64,000 bases of DNA from Panulirus ornatus (GCF_036320965.1 NC_092261.1:11715197-11779196), one strand, 5' to 3'. Positions 24,020-37,419 are shown, counted from the first letter of the stretch. The notes: generated by a model not told the origin, from the letters alone. A program made the numbers and translations.

Positions 24020-24608
24020 ACCCCTACCACCACCACCACGTCCCCTCGCCGGAGCATCAACGTCTCATTTACCATCGGTATTACCTAACCATCGGTATCA
24101 CCCTGGCATCAACCTACCCTGGTCATCAAACGTATCCTTGACGTCAACCGCACCTTGGTATGGTCCTCCTCATCACATACATCAACCCACATTCGCCACA
24201 GGAGACTTGAATGAACCCGACCACACCACCGCGGCATCAGCACCTCACCATCATCAACCCCAGGGGAGGCATCAATCCCTGTCTCACTGTGGCTCTCACC
24301 CATCATCCTGATGGGGGGATGGGGAATCAATCCGTGTTTGCCTGGAGTGGCATCAACGACCGTGGTGCGATTTACGTCGGGCTCACGCACTCTCGACCAG
24401 ACGCATGTGAGGCTGTTCATCGGGGTCTTCAGACACGCCACCAGCAGCAGACACAAGGGTCATCAGTCATGTTTAGTGTGCCCTTTGAGGCTCATGACCT
24501 TAGCCATAGCCCTGCCGTGCCCTGTGACCTGCCCTCTGTCTTCTTGCCCAGTGTGACCTGTCACCTGCCCTCTGTCTTGCCTCATGACCTCACACCGTGA
24601 CTGTCTTG

Positions 24609-24609
<1 letters not shown>
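24018..24609. other. Degenerate CATCA-rich and GTGACCTG-rich DNA
   Basis: From 24050 to about 24360 the motif CATCAACC and variants recur irregularly. From 24500 to 24600 the segment TGACCTG(C/T)CACCTGCCCTCTGTCTT is partly duplicated. Both look like worn minisatellites. Confidence 0.55.

Positions 24610-24683
<74 letters not shown>
24610..24683. repeat. (GA)n microsatellite
   Basis: About 37 units. Confidence 0.98.
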
Positions 24684-24685
<2 letters not shown>

Positions 24686-25039
24686 TCAAATGACCCAGCA
24701 CGGGGCCATTACGTCGCTCTCCTTGAGGGCGGGCTTATAATCCCTGCCTGTCTCTCCTCTCTCCCCTTCCTCCTCCTGTGCCTCGTCCCACACACCTCCC
24801 CCACCGTAGGGCTAGGGGACAACTTTTACCAAGTTGCAGTATCTTGACAACTTTGCGACGTGGTAAGAGCAGGAGGCGGCTGGCACTTGGGGGAGGGGAC
24901 CGGCCTTGTGGTTGGTTTCAGTGAAGCACAGAGAGGTGGGTGGTGAAGCTGTGGAGGTTACCTAATGCACACCCTGATTTCTATTGTCATGGCGCAGAAA
25001 GCGATGTCGTAGGGAAGTAAACAGTTACATGTGTCGGTC

Positions 25040-25345
25040 AGAATCAATGTCACGTATAGACGCGAGTCGCTGTGACATATTGGCCAGAATCAGTGTCAAG
25101 TATTGGCCAGAATCAGTATCAAGTATTGGTCAGAATCAGTAGCTCGTACAGACCACAATCTGTACCACGTATTGGCCACAATCATCGTCACAAAACAGGC
25201 CAGAATCAATGTCACACAAGGGGGAGAACCTGTCATGGTAGCCAAAATCTATTTATTTTACAGGCAGGAATCAGAGTCACATATTGACCAGAATCAGTGT
25301 TACATACGGGCCAGACTCACGTGTCATACAGGCCGGAATTTATGG
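25040..25345. repeat. Degenerate 23-bp minisatellite
   Basis: The units TATTGGCCAGAATCAGTGTC plus AAG are clearest at 25078-25140. They decay in both directions. Similar CACATA/AGTCA-like phrases recur up to about 26100, so the array may once have been longer. Confidence 0.75.
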
Positions 25346-25366
25346 ATCCTTTGAGTGAGTTATTGT

Positions 25367-25368
<2 letters not shown>

Positions 25369-25430
<62 letters not shown>
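25369..25430. repeat. (CA)n microsatellite
   Basis: About 31 units. Confidence 0.98.
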
Positions 25431-25431
<1 letters not shown>

Positions 25432-26673
25432 CGGCTAGATACTGATAACACTGGTAACACAGTTATCACCAACAGGCTGGACAGTATGCCGCGTACTGAA
25501 TAGTATTGTAACACAAAAGGAAATTGGATTATGACAGTCACTCCTACCTAATGCAGCGTATATAGATCAGGTATACTCATAGGTGGTAAATGTAAAGGCC
25601 ATAATGTTCTATACGAGCATCAGAGTTAAGTGAATATGCGGGAGAGTGATTACCATTTATCTGTCAGCGAATGATACTATTTGAATGCTGACAGATTTCA
25701 GCTGGAATTAATATCTCTGATAAAGGAGAAATACCCCCCTTTTTTTCCCTAGAATTTTCGCCAGAATGAGATTAGAATTATTACGTATAGGATATAAGGG
25801 TCAGGACCCCAGAAGTAATATACTGTCATGTGAAATGCAGTGAACATAACGTAAACTAGGAACACATCGAAATAAATGATGATCAACACCACGTATAAGC
25901 TACATATAATAAACTGTCTGATACAGAAATAAGTCAGCGTCACATATAAACTGCAGGTTATTGCCACATACAGTGAGTGAACACCACATATTAACCAAGA
26001 ACATTGTCATATTCACCCTCAGTACTGTTTATGTGCTCGACGCACTAACGTATACAATGTAGAAATAACCCACTGTTGACTGGAAACATTGCCACATGCC
26101 ATTTATAATCACTTATACATACGAAATGTTCCCTCATCAGCGTAACTCGTGACCGGAAACATTACGACACACACGGAACATGATTCCAGCATGTGATCGA
26201 GAAGGGAAAAAAAGAAAAAAAAGACGAGCGCTTTACGAACAAGAATCAGCCGAAGTTTTTTTTGTGTGTGTGCTACAGATATCATCGGGTTTAGACCTGG
26301 GTGGGAAGAGGGAATGAAACGAGGTAGTACTGTCACCTGCACACACAGGGGCTGCCGAGCGCTTGCGGTCCTCAAAGTTCTGACCACAGATGGAAAACCA
26401 ATTCTATTGAGAGATGAATTTTCAAGGGCCACTTCCTGGCCCTGAGGAGGGGAGGGATTGGAAACCGGACATCTCTGGTTCAGGCTGTTAAAATGAACCG
26501 TTTTTTTGTGTTGTTCTTTCCGTGTGGTAGTAGCGAGAGGTGGATATTTCACGGTGGCTGATGCCAAATGGATCCCAGGGAAATGTGTTGATTGGGATTC
26601 AATCTCCGGTGTTTGGACACTTGCCTTCCTCGGGAACTGTCGGAACATTGTGACTGAAACCCTGATGAGGAGA

Positions 26674-26675
<2 letters not shown>
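25431..26675. other. Anonymous DNA
   Basis: No gene recognised. A 179-codon minus-strand frame (26109-26648) has no recognisable domain and no start context that I can support. Confidence 0.4.

Positions 26676-26709
<34 letters not shown>
26676..26709. repeat. (GT)n microsatellite
   Basis: 17 units. Confidence 0.97.
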
Positions 26710-26710
<1 letters not shown>

Positions 26711-27032
26711 TATTTCAGTGCCACTACACCGCCTGTCGTCTGTCTGAAAGAGGAACATTCTGGAGGCGTCATGTTTCGGAGATTTGTAGGCTGTACGCGG
26801 GCGAAGTCGTAATGAATATTCGTCTTTGGCCCAGAACTTAATATATGGACTAACGGGTGAGGCGAGGGTGTGGTAAACACGTGTGCGACAGGTCGGAATC
26901 GGCTGTCGTAATGACGTAAGCGAGCTTGGGGAGAATACGGGTCGTTAGTTAACCACTCTGGCGTGGACTGAGGAAACCTATCCTGCCGGAAAAGAAGAAA
27001 AAAAAGAATGGCGGGAACCGATATTTCAATGT

Positions 27033-27037
27033 TTCTC

Positions 27038-27115
<78 letters not shown>
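27033..27115. repeat. (CT)n microsatellite
   Basis: One CCCT interruption near 27047. Confidence 0.98.
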
Positions 27116-27117
<2 letters not shown>

Positions 27118-27583
27118 AGGTTATCGACTCTGAGAGAAACTTACTTTTTCTTTAGATCATGTGCAGAATTTCGTGGGGGAAAATGGATAGAGCTTTAGCA
27201 GACCGTGGAACACGAGTGAGACTCGATGATTCACGGGAGAAGCGAGATATTAATCGGGGTGGGAGAGGGAAGTGGGTGTAGATACGAGCCAGCGGCTGCA
27301 GCAAGGCGAGGACAGAGGTTCGCAACCCCCAGGTGGGTTGTGGCCTGCCTTGCTGTGGCCTCCGTGAGAGACCCTCCCGTCGAGCGTAACCAGTATTCTT
27401 CATATGAAGCCACTGGATCAGCGTGTAGCATTGTAGACATCAACCGATATCCAGAATATATATCCACTGGGGCTCAAACTAGGGGGAAAGAGTCGTCGGA
27501 TTAAATGGTAAAAGTTTTACGTCAACAGATGATGTTGGAGAGAAGAAAAAGAGTGAAAAACGTTTTGAAATGGTGTGACTGTG

Positions 27584-27585
<2 letters not shown>
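27116..27585. other. Anonymous DNA
   Basis: A 92-codon plus frame (27226-27504) is open but has no recognised domain. Confidence 0.4.

Positions 27586-27643
<58 letters not shown>
27586..27643. repeat. (GT)n microsatellite
   Basis: About 29 units. Confidence 0.98.
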
Positions 27644-27644
<1 letters not shown>

Positions 27645-27957
27645 TTGGTTCTGTGTGACAGGAATATACACTTAATATGGTCGTGACCAATGATGGTGGA
27701 AGTGTCACATTTTCAGGGTGAATGACATTGGAATAATTGCAGGGGTGTAGAGGGAGGGAGGAAGGCTCTGTTATGATGGAGTGTGGAGGGAGACGGTGAG
27801 TGAAAGGATACAGGAGATGGAAACGGTAAAGGCTTCCTAACTGAACCAAGAAAACAGGAAGTTGGTGAAAGGAAAGATTTCAGGTGCAGCAGCCCTAATG
27901 CATGAGGGGCTGATGAGGTGAAAGGAGGAGGGTGTTGAAAGGTTCGACGATTGTAGC

Positions 27958-27958
<1 letters not shown>

Positions 27959-28014
<56 letters not shown>
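27959..28014. repeat. (CA)n microsatellite
   Basis: About 28 units. With the GT run 315 bases upstream it forms an inverted pair. Confidence 0.98.
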
Positions 28015-28015
<1 letters not shown>

Positions 28016-29902
28016 GTGTGGGTCAGCACCACGGGGAGGTCTGGGTGGGGTCGTAACGCGATGAATTCAGAGGTGGATGTTTTAGGACAGACCGTGGATA
28101 GACTACAGGACTGGGGAACGCTGGGAGGATACGATTCTGAGGTCAGCCAGAGAGAGACGGTAGTTGCGGTGTGTTGTTGCGACCGGTTCGAACGGATGGC
28201 TGTGGGAAGAAATCTCTGGAAGGGTGTCACGGTAGAGTGCGGGGAGAGGTAGGGTACGGTGAAGTGAAGCATTGTAGGAGGAGGAGGAGGGAGAGCGGCA
28301 GGGTGTGGCAGCTGCTGCTGCTGGGAGATAATTTTTCATAACACTGACATGTACCCAAAACTGGCGTATAGCTGTCAATACGCATGTCTCTGATCATATG
28401 ATTTTCCTTTTCTTACGCAGGTCAACAGATTTACTTTTCAACAGATTATTCATCATTATATTTATATGAAAAAATGAAGTCGTGTATGTTAGCGCCGTTA
28501 GGAAACTTTGGGGGAGAAATAAATCGCATGAATGAGTTTTCATAAGTGTACAGAGACCAGGTAGTCTCAAGCGTTTGGTCTTGACTACGTTGCCATGTCC
28601 TCTGCTGTGAGACAGTGAGGTGTGGAGCAGAGTACCTTCTCGCTCTGTAGCGCTCTAAGGGGTAGGAAGGAAGGGGCGAGTCACCTGCAGGCGACATAGA
28701 CTCTCGTGAACAAAAGTCTCTATGAGGAGGAGGAGAAGTTGTGGCGGGAGTCACAGGACAAATTACTTGGTTAAGTTGTGTTTGTGGTCGGGTCTGGGGA
28801 GGGAGGGAGCCTCTACCTCACTGTCTCTCTCCTCTGTCTCTCTGTCTCTCCCTTCACTAAACTTTTATCTCGTGTGTGGCCACCGTCCTGCCAGTCCTTC
28901 TTCCAACATCAATTTTTCCCTCATTTTTCCCTCCAGCTTTTGCATCTTTTGTCATGTGAACACATGATGGTTAGTTACAACATATATATCACAAAGTGTT
29001 CGTCCTGTATCATTATCTTCTCTTGTTCTTAGATTCGTAGAGAACGAACGAGGCTGTATGATATTATGGGAACGTGTGTGTGCGTTTATGAGCGTCTGTG
29101 GCCAAAAGAAGGAGTGGTACCAACGAACCACTTGTACGAAGACAGTGGTCGCGTTAGGTCTTGGAAAGCACCGTCGATGGCTCGCTGGCAGTCACCTGTT
29201 GCTCTCTCACGGCGAGTTTATATGTCGTCATCATCGCACAGGATTTTAATACAAATAACGAACGTGTGTTGTCTCGGTAGTTGCGCTGGTGTAAGACGTA
29301 CGTACGTACGTATCTGTAGATCACGTGCGTGAATGTATGTTTCAGACCAGTGCACCAAGAGGATAGGACTTTCCTAAAGTATTATTAACCAGTTTACAAG
29401 ATAACAGCAGACATCACTAGCTTTGCCTTGATGGATCGAGCCTTCCTTCACGTAGGCTTTCGAGTGCACACGCTCATGGCGGTTCTGATCTCACCGCTGG
29501 TGTTCAGTTCACATAAGTTCCCTGAGTTCTTTCTTAATGAGGGTATTTCGTATACTCACCTTCAAATATGGGGAAACATCTCGAAAGGTAGACTTGATTG
29601 TTTAAAACAATCTTGTAATTTGTATGTTTAATACTAGGGAAACTTTAATCTCATTTTTACTGTAAACTCATTACCCCTCCGTATGGAAGCCACCTCAGTC
29701 TCTTTTGACCTACTTCTAACCTTTTCCCTCGAAAAGTGGCACCGAGACACTGCTTTGTGTTTGCTGTGCCGTAGGAATGATACTGGCTTCGTCCTCACGT
29801 CTGCTGGCACTGTGGTCCACGCTCACCGGAGAACTAACCTGAGCCAACATCGTCCAGTCAAATCTCGATCGACTACGCCAATATGTCGTAGGGAAGTATT
29901 GA

Positions 29903-29903
<1 letters not shown>
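28015..29903. other. Anonymous DNA
   Basis: Nearly 1.9 kb without a recognised gene, RNA or transposon. Short (GGA)n at about 28276-28290 and (ACGT)n at 29298-29310. Confidence 0.45.

Positions 29904-29984
<81 letters not shown>
29904..29984. repeat. (CT)n microsatellite
   Basis: About 40 units, 11 bases from a CA array. Confidence 0.98.
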
Positions 29985-29987
<3 letters not shown>

Positions 29988-29994
29988 TGTGTAT

Positions 29995-29995
<1 letters not shown>

Positions 29996-30052
<57 letters not shown>
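29996..30052. repeat. (CA)n microsatellite (SINE tail on the minus strand)
   Basis: On the minus strand this is a GT run placed exactly at the 3' end of the SINE at 30053-30215. Confidence 0.98.
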
Positions 30053-30055
<3 letters not shown>

Positions 30056-30215
30056 AACCCAGCCCAGGTACCCATTTTTCGACGGGCCCCGAGAGTCGGA
30101 TGAACACCTGAGTTGGTTGCGGGCTGACTGCTGCTCCCAGGATTCGAATTTTGAGCGGCCCGTACGTGAATCATGGTCAGTGACGCTAACCACTACACCA
30201 TGTAAACCCATGGTG
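30053..30215 (-). mobile_element. tRNA-derived SINE with (GT)n tail, copy 2
   Basis: Minus strand: the A box TGGTGTAGTGGTTAGCG is near perfect. The B box region reads AATTCGAATCC. The body then runs through GGTGTTCATCCGACTC to GTCGAAAAATGGGTACCTGG and the GT tail. The copy at 4862-5009 has the same order. The head is better preserved here than in copy 1. Confidence 0.8.
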
Positions 30216-30395
30216 TGTGTGTGTGTGTGACGGGGATGGTCAGCGGTGTAAGTATTACCTCATAAATGTGCAACTTTGGCCACAAGTTTTGGTTCCCGTG
30301 TAAAGTAACGACGGAACTTGGCCTTCATTTGTGCCTAATGAGTCCACTGGTGATGCAAGGCGTCCCTCACTCAGCCACTGACGCCATTCGCTTAC

Positions 30396-30675
30396 GTCCC
30401 ACACCCCGACACACCTTCTACACCCACACCCCGAACCATCTTCTACACCCATACCCCGAGCCATCTGCTACACGCACACCCCGAACTATCTTCTACACCC
30501 ACACCCCGAACTATCTGCTACACCCACACCCAGAGCCATCCTCTACACCCACACCCCAAACCATCTTCTACACCCACACCCCGAACCATCTTCTACACCC
30601 ACAGCCCGATCCATCTTCTACACCCACACCCCGAACCATCTTCTACACCCACACCCCGAACCATCATCTACACCC
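30396..30675. repeat. 25-bp minisatellite
   Basis: About 11 units of ACCCACACCCCGAACCATCT plus TCTAC. It explains the 192-codon plus-strand frame with its Tyr-Thr-His-Thr-Pro-Asn-His periodicity. Confidence 0.95.
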
Positions 30676-31958
30676 ACGTGCAACCTTCATACTCCTGCGC
30701 CTCGCAAAGTGCATGCAACACCGCACTAAACCCATACCTCTCTCTGATATACACGACACACATACACCCCAATTATCTGATTTTCTTGTCCTTTTTTTTT
30801 TACTATTTTGTACGAATTCCCGCTTAAGTAACTACAGCTGTTGACAGGAACTGTATACAACAACACACTTATAATGCCCACAACTTTTTCTCACTGTATT
30901 TGACGTAAACTGTTTATAACTATTAAATCCATCACCGTCCATTCATTCGAGTCTCAAAAATAGTCGTACATATAGAAGTAAGGTCTGTGTTTGGATCTGA
31001 GAATGATCATGAACATCTGAAGGAAGATTTAGGTGTTCGAAGTAATGGTTGCAAGTTGACTATTGATGGTTCTGGTATAATGGTGGGTGATGGTGGGGGC
31101 AGACGAGAGACCGTGTGGCCAAATAACCAGCCAAATCATGCAAGTTGTTACTGTGACAAGCCAGTTTAGAACTGAGAAGTTCCAAGCTGTATCATAGCAT
31201 GAGTACTACATATAGTTCAGTTATGACAGTAGTTTTTGATGAACTAGTGTTTATCAATGATAGATGTATACTTATCCATGAGAAATGCGACCCTGTGGTA
31301 TTAAATAAACCACAGGATTATATAAATGTAGCGTTATTGTAATGTTTTTTTTGTTTGTTTGTTTCATTGAAGCTCCATGCTTATAGCTGTGTGTGTGGTA
31401 ATTATAAAATGCAAATTTTTTTGTATAAGGATTGATTGGAAGACGTGGATATGAACCGGGAGTCATTACTTGAGCTGAGCCAAGGTGATAGAAGAAAGAA
31501 GTGGTGTGGGCGGGTGACAAAGACGTGTGGCGGATATTGCCAATCAGACGGGCCTACAGTAGTATAGTCTGCTGGTGAATCATGCGATGGCAGACGAAGG
31601 GATCATGGACGTGTGAGCCTCGTAGGTGCATAAGACACGGTAAAAGTACGAACGGATCTTAGGCCTTGTGCGTGACCGGGTTATTTGAAGTCAGCAGTAC
31701 AGCTGACGTGTGATGTGCAGCTGTTCTGCCAGCAGCCTCTGACCACGAGACACGAGAGTAGTGTCTGATCTTATGTATTGTTACATAAGGGCATCGGCAC
31801 AAGCCAGCACGAAGGCTCGGAAGGGACTTGCGCATCAGCTACCTTGCCTTCGACATGGTGTTGAAAAATGAGGTTTTTTTTCTCGTTTTTAAAAAGTCGT
31901 TTCAGCAACCTCCAGACATCTCCAGCAATATACTTTGGTAAGACTTCGAAAGTGCATA

Positions 31959-31962
<4 letters not shown>
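30676..31962. other. Anonymous DNA
   Basis: A/T-rich in places; nothing recognised. Confidence 0.4.

Positions 31963-32044
<82 letters not shown>
31963..32044. repeat. (TA)n microsatellite
   Basis: About 41 units. Confidence 0.98.
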
Positions 32045-32048
<4 letters not shown>

Positions 32049-33300
32049 CACATACTACATTTCACTCACGTTTGAATAATTAGTCGATAATAACACTAAG
32101 TTAAAGCAAGAATCTTAATCACTATTGCTAAAGAGAGAGAGAGCCCGATATACGCGGCGTTCGCTTTGTTGGCTTTGAATGGTCACAGTGCGGGAGGTTT
32201 ATGTCCCTTCACAGGAGACTTCAGCTGATTGCGGGTCTTCCGCCCTGTGCAAGGTGCTTGGCATGTCTGCATTGTGCTACTCCTACCCACAGGTAGAGCT
32301 GACACAGCTGCATCAGCTTTGGAGGCTTATGAAGTTTACATGACAGTTGTGACTTACCATTTTAAAAGTAAAAAACCTAATGTTGCCGGAAAAATAACAC
32401 GTAGTTCGTCGATCAACGTACTGTTTGATACATCATTAAACATTTATCATCGATATAGTCAGATATTTAAATTATATTTCAGCAGTATTATCAAATATTG
32501 GACGTCTGTGAAAGCTACTGGTACGTACGCGTATTTCACACCAGTTACCGTGTAAGTAAGTGGGCGAGCGCTGTTAATGGGTAGACATTGGTGGCTAGGA
32601 TCTCATAGTTTATAATCTCGGCACCAGAGGGTAGTCAGGCTCAGACAGTTCGGAATCTAAGGCTGGTAATGATGGCCTCTTGTCTTCACTAAACCAGAGA
32701 ACACCACCCCAGTCTTACACTTGAACTTTGCATCATCGAATCGTAAAATTTTTTTTTTAACGACAATACACAACACAAACGTAAGAGTTTAGTACATCAT
32801 CCCACCGTTTTAAGACAGCGACACGGGAAATTACTCCACCTAACAGTGTACAGCACCAACTAGCCTCACTCTATTTAACAAAGAAAATAGATAAAATGAA
32901 TTTTTAATTATTTATTCATTTTTTCGTGGCGTGCGCCTCGGTAACGCTTAACGAACAACGTTGCCACAGCATAACTTGACCGCCGTATCAGGTCGTAAAG
33001 CCAATTTATGAAGTTTTAATAGGCTTTGGGCAGTAATTTTACAACAAATTAGAGCCGTCCGGATGCATAGGCTCCAAAAGCTGAGAAGAAAATGATGTCC
33101 CGTTACCTTCTCAGGAACTGTGTGTGGTGGGGAGAAAGTGGAGTAATCTATGTTTCTTGTGGGGAAAAAGTTGGCCAGCACGCTTCATGGTCACTTGTTA
33201 TGAACGATAGAGATATCAGTATTATTAAATACTTTCATTTTAAGGAAATCCAGTATTCTGGCTGTTTGAACTTACTTTGATTAATATAGTTTATTATATT
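32045..33300. other. Anonymous DNA
   Basis: A 108-codon plus frame (32229-32555) is open with no recognised domain. Low support as a gene. Confidence 0.4.
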
Positions 33301-33508
33301 TGATTATATTGATTAAAGGGGAACGAATAACTTGATCTCGTCGTTTTGATTAAAGAGATGTAACTGCGATTATATTGATTAAAGGGGCATGAATGAGTAA
33401 CTTAATCTCGTCGTTTTGATTAAAGAGATGTAACTGTGATTGTTTTGATTAAAGGGGCATGAATGAGTAACTTAATCTCGTCGTTTTGATTAAAGAGATG
33501 TAACTGCG
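33301..33508. repeat. 66- to 70-bp tandem repeat, three units
   Basis: GATTAAAGGGG(C)A starts near 33311, 33377 and 33447. Each is followed by AATCTCGTCGTTTTGATTAA and AGAGATGTAACTG. Confidence 0.93.
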
Positions 33509-33559
33509 TTGCCGACACCAGTTTTTGTCAGTATTTACCTCCTGATCACGAAGGTCAGA

Positions 33560-33690
33560 GTACTACCTTCCAATGTGATCGCCCGGACTTTATCCTGAGC
33601 CCTTCCAGATCAGGCCTGAAGCCAGGCCATCTTACCCAAGTTACCGTCGTGTTCAAGGATCGTCTCGTCGTGCTGAAGGGCTGAACGAAG
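33560..33690 (-). repeat. Hairpin-head repeat V, copy 4
   Basis: Minus strand: AGCACGACGAGACGATCCTTG, AACACGACGGTAACTTGGGTA, AGATGGCCTGG and CAGGCCTGATCTGG. This is the same order as copies 2 and 3 but with only two tandem units. Confidence 0.65.
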
Positions 33691-34017
33691 GTTGTTGAAC
33701 CACTGGAAGTAGCAGTGGTCACGAAACAAGCTGAGGACTACGCGTTCGGGTTCTAACTTGGACTGATAGACCAGGGGATATTGAAGCGATAGATTCCTAA
33801 GCGTAGCGATAGGAAGATATACCGAGACTTATTGACGTATGAATCGATACCTGAAGTGTCTGAAGTACTGGATGGTATCGGATTGCAGGGATGTTACTTC
33901 CGCAGAGAGTCTACGTAATTGGAAAAAGTCCTCCTCTTCAAGGTGTCTGTATTACTTGATCCCCCCTTGGCTTAGAGTATGGTTATATAATGTCTCCTTG
34001 GCCACGACGAGTTATAC

Positions 34018-34028
34018 ATGTTTTATAT
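34018..34028. repeat. Target-site duplication, left copy
   Basis: ATGTTTTATAT here and again at 34258-34268 flank the SINE-A copy exactly. Confidence 0.7.
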
Positions 34029-34257
34029 TTCATACTATTCGCCATTTCCCCGCGTAAGCGAGGTAGCGTTAAGAACAGAGGACTGGGCCTTTGAGGGAAT
34101 ATCCTCACTTGGCCCCCTTCTCTGTTCCTTCTTTTGGAAAATTAAAAAAAGAGAGGGGAGGATTTCCAGGCCCCCGCTCCCTCCCCTTTTAGTCGCCTTC
34201 TACGACACGCAGGGAATATGTGGGAAGTATTCTTTCTCCCCTATCTCCAGGTATATG
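34029..34257 (-). mobile_element. SINE-A copy 3, near full length
   Basis: Minus orientation, 229 bases. Read on the minus strand it starts near GGAGATAGGGGAGAAAGAAT and passes AGGCGACTAAAAGGGGAGGG. It then runs through CCAAAAGAAGGAACAGAG and GGCCCAGTCCTCTGTTC to the LINE-like end GCTACCTCGCTTACGCGGGG and ATGGCGAATAGTATGAA. Bounded by an 11-base duplication. No internal Pol III boxes were recognised in the head. Confidence 0.85.

Positions 34258-34268
<11 letters not shown>
34258..34268. repeat. Target-site duplication, right copy
   Basis: Second ATGTTTTATAT, merging into the following AT array. Confidence 0.65.

Positions 34269-34350
<82 letters not shown>
34264..34350. repeat. Compound (AT)n(GT)n microsatellite
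   Basis: The AT run to 34334 passes directly into a short GT run. Confidence 0.98.
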
Positions 34351-35027
34351 TTATTTATTTATATATATATCGAGAATGGGAAGGTTTCTTTCCATAAAAG
34401 CCTTGGTGTTTATGAGTCTTTAGTGTTTGTGTCTTTCTGAGCTGGACTCGTGTGTTGTCCTCCATCACACTGATTTGGAGATTTATGATATAGTCTTTGT
34501 TCTCAAGTACAAATGCGAGCCTTTTTTTGTTTGTAGCGTATTCCCTGAATGACCAAATGGGTATTGTTATGGGTCGATTTTTTTTCTCTTTAGGCTAATA
34601 GTTCTATTCGGAAGCTGATATAATCTTGGAAATGCCAATTTATTGTGATCACCACCACCCCAAGAACGAGAACAAACGGACGCCACTTGAGTACCGGGGA
34701 TTAAGGAAGAAAGGCTTGTACTGATGCCCAAGCGAGACCTATCGTTTTTGTAGCAATCAAGACGGTTTGCAGAGGGTTGAGCAGAGACAGCTGGGGAGGA
34801 CGGGTAAATAACTCTGGCATACAGAGACTCACGCCTCGCGGATCTCCCCTCTCTCCGCCGGGTACCACTGAAGACGCTGAACGGCTGCTGTGGTATAATT
34901 TGAGTGGAAACCTTCGTGATATAACAGTTATGATGGGGTGGCTAGGACCGCGATGCTGTACAGCTGGTGTTAGACACATTTGCCTCTCACTCTGGCTTGT
35001 AAAAGATCCTCTCTCATCCTCGCAGTT
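34351..35027. other. Anonymous DNA
   Basis: Nothing recognised. Confidence 0.4.
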
Positions 35028-35305
35028 TCTTCCTTTTCCCCTACTCTCCCATCCCCTTAATCTTGCTTTCCTCATCTTCTCTCCCTTCTTCCCTCCCCTC
35101 TTTTCCCTTGCTCCCCATCTCCCTTTTCGCATTCTCCCCACCCATTCTCTCTCCCTCGCGTCTCCCTGACGCTCCCTTCCTTATCTTTCCACTCCCCCAT
35201 CTTTCCTTATCCCTACTCTCACCTTCTTCCCCATTCCCCTCTCTCCCTTCTCCTCCACTCTCCCATCCTTTCTCTTTATCTCTTCTTCACTCTCTTCTTC
35301 CCCTC
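35028..35305. repeat. Polypyrimidine tract
   Basis: About 280 bases almost entirely C and T on the plus strand, made of irregular CCTTCTTC/CTCCC phrases rather than one unit. Confidence 0.85.
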
Positions 35306-35881
35306 TCCGTCCAATGTATTCGTGGCCTGACCTGAATGATGTTATTATCAGGTAAATTCCTCATCAGGTAATATGCCTCTTCAAGACTGGTGATGTGAAA
35401 CGTACACATATTTCACCTTCATTTTAGTGTGGCCTGCTTAGTGTGGGAGACACTTATGGGGGGAGGGGGGGGGGGTCGTCTGCCTATCGTTGGGAGGCAC
35501 ATACTGGTTTAGGGAAGGTGCGTTTGACCAGACCCTCACAGGTCTTTGTTTCTGTCCTCCGAACCTTCTCTGTATTAGCCCCTTGTTGCTTCTTAAGGTG
35601 CGATGCGGTGGCCAAACTTGAAAAGCATGTTCGAAGTTTGGCCCTATGCCGCATGTGGTGAGCATTTTGAATATATCTTTATCCCTGAGCTTTTGAATGC
35701 GGTTCAGGTATCTTACAAGCAGAGGGGTCGATATGAAGCAGGATTAATTTGTCATTTTGATTCCATTGAGTAAAGTTTTCGATAAAGGAAAAGCCGGAGA
35801 GAGTTTCCCTTTCCCATTGACACCAAGAATCTTTTAGTTCTCCCCTTTGATAATGATTGTACTTTATTTCCCAAGTTGCTT
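35306..35881. other. Anonymous DNA
   Basis: Contains a G run (about 35458-35475). No gene recognised. Confidence 0.4.
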
Positions 35882-35946
35882 ATTTAGATTTCTGGGAGTG
35901 GACTTAGCAGCGGATGGAACCCTGGAAGCGGAAGTGAATCACAGAG
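35882..35946 (+). pseudogene. Short LINE fragment
   Basis: Encodes FLGVDLAADGTLEAEVNH, matching the conserved Tyr-Leu-Gly-Val-Asp-Leu segment after the RT core in copies B to F. About 65 bases only, cut on both sides. A weak repeat V-like phrase follows at 35965-36020. Confidence 0.8.
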
Positions 35947-36020
35947 AAGGACATCAAATCCCTTCAGATCGTACCTTCGTGGTATCGGATCGTACCGTCG
36001 TACTCCAGGGTAGTACCTAG

Positions 36021-36486
36021 ATCCTCATGAGTCTTGGTTGTTGGATTATGGTTGTGTGAGCGGCATGACGGTCTCGTCAGGCCCCACTGAAGATGGAATA
36101 TTGCGAGGGTGGAAAAGGGGGAGAGGTGGGTGTTCACACCTTTGGTCTCCATAGCAACCCAAACGGTTGACAGGTGTAGCATTCGACCAGGTGGAATATC
36201 ATGTCCGCCTCGAGGTCAGAGATGTGCAGGAGATCCAGCTGGGGAAACCGATTTTCTCAGCGTCTTGACTCAGAAGTCAGTTCATTCTGCTTTGGCTGTG
36301 ACCATTTTAGGTGGAAAATGTGACGGTTTCCTCTTTCTTTCTGCGTATCATTTCCCAGAACTGTGTTAAATACATTAATGTTATTTGAGCAAACTATTTC
36401 TCATTTGCTTTTAGTTATCTTGAGGTATATTCAAGATCGGTAGATGATCTTTTGTGCGAAAAATGTGGTAAAACCTGTTGATGGCT
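36021..36486. other. Anonymous DNA
   Basis: No gene recognised. Confidence 0.4.
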
Positions 36487-36765
36487 TGACGTGTGTGACG
36501 TATATCTTCCCTTGACGTCCGTGACGTATATTTTCCCTTGACGTGTGTGAAGTATATTTTCCCTTGACGTGTGTGAAGTATATTTTCCCTTGACGTGTGT
36601 GAAGTATATTTTCCCATGACGTGTGTGAAGTATATTTTCCCTTGATGTGTGTGGCGTATATTTTCCCTTGACGTGTGTGGCGTATATTTTCCCTTGACGT
36701 GTGTGAAGTATATTTTCCCTTGACGCGTGTGACGTATATTTTCCCTTGACGTGTGTGACGTCCAT
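36487..36765. repeat. 26-bp minisatellite
   Basis: About 11 units of TGACGTGTGTGAAGTATATT plus TTCCCT. It accounts for the Lys-Ile-Tyr-Phe-Thr-His-Val-Lys-Gly-Lys frames on the minus strand. Confidence 0.95.
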
Positions 36766-37337
<572 letters not shown>

Positions 37338-37351
37338 AGAAATTGTTGACA

Positions 37352-37354
<3 letters not shown>

Positions 37355-37418
<64 letters not shown>

Positions 37419-37419
37419 C
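37355..37419. repeat. Compound (GT)n(GC)n microsatellite
   Basis: The GT run to 37410 passes into four to five GC units, an alternating purine-pyrimidine tract. Confidence 0.98.

Noticed and set aside
30266..30844. 192-codon open frame rich in His, Pro and Thr
   Set aside because: It follows the 25-bp minisatellite at 30396-30675. The period, not selection, keeps it open.
36487..36765. CRISPR-like array of 26-bp repeats
   Set aside because: The units are directly adjacent with no unique spacers, so it is a minisatellite. The same holds for every other array here.
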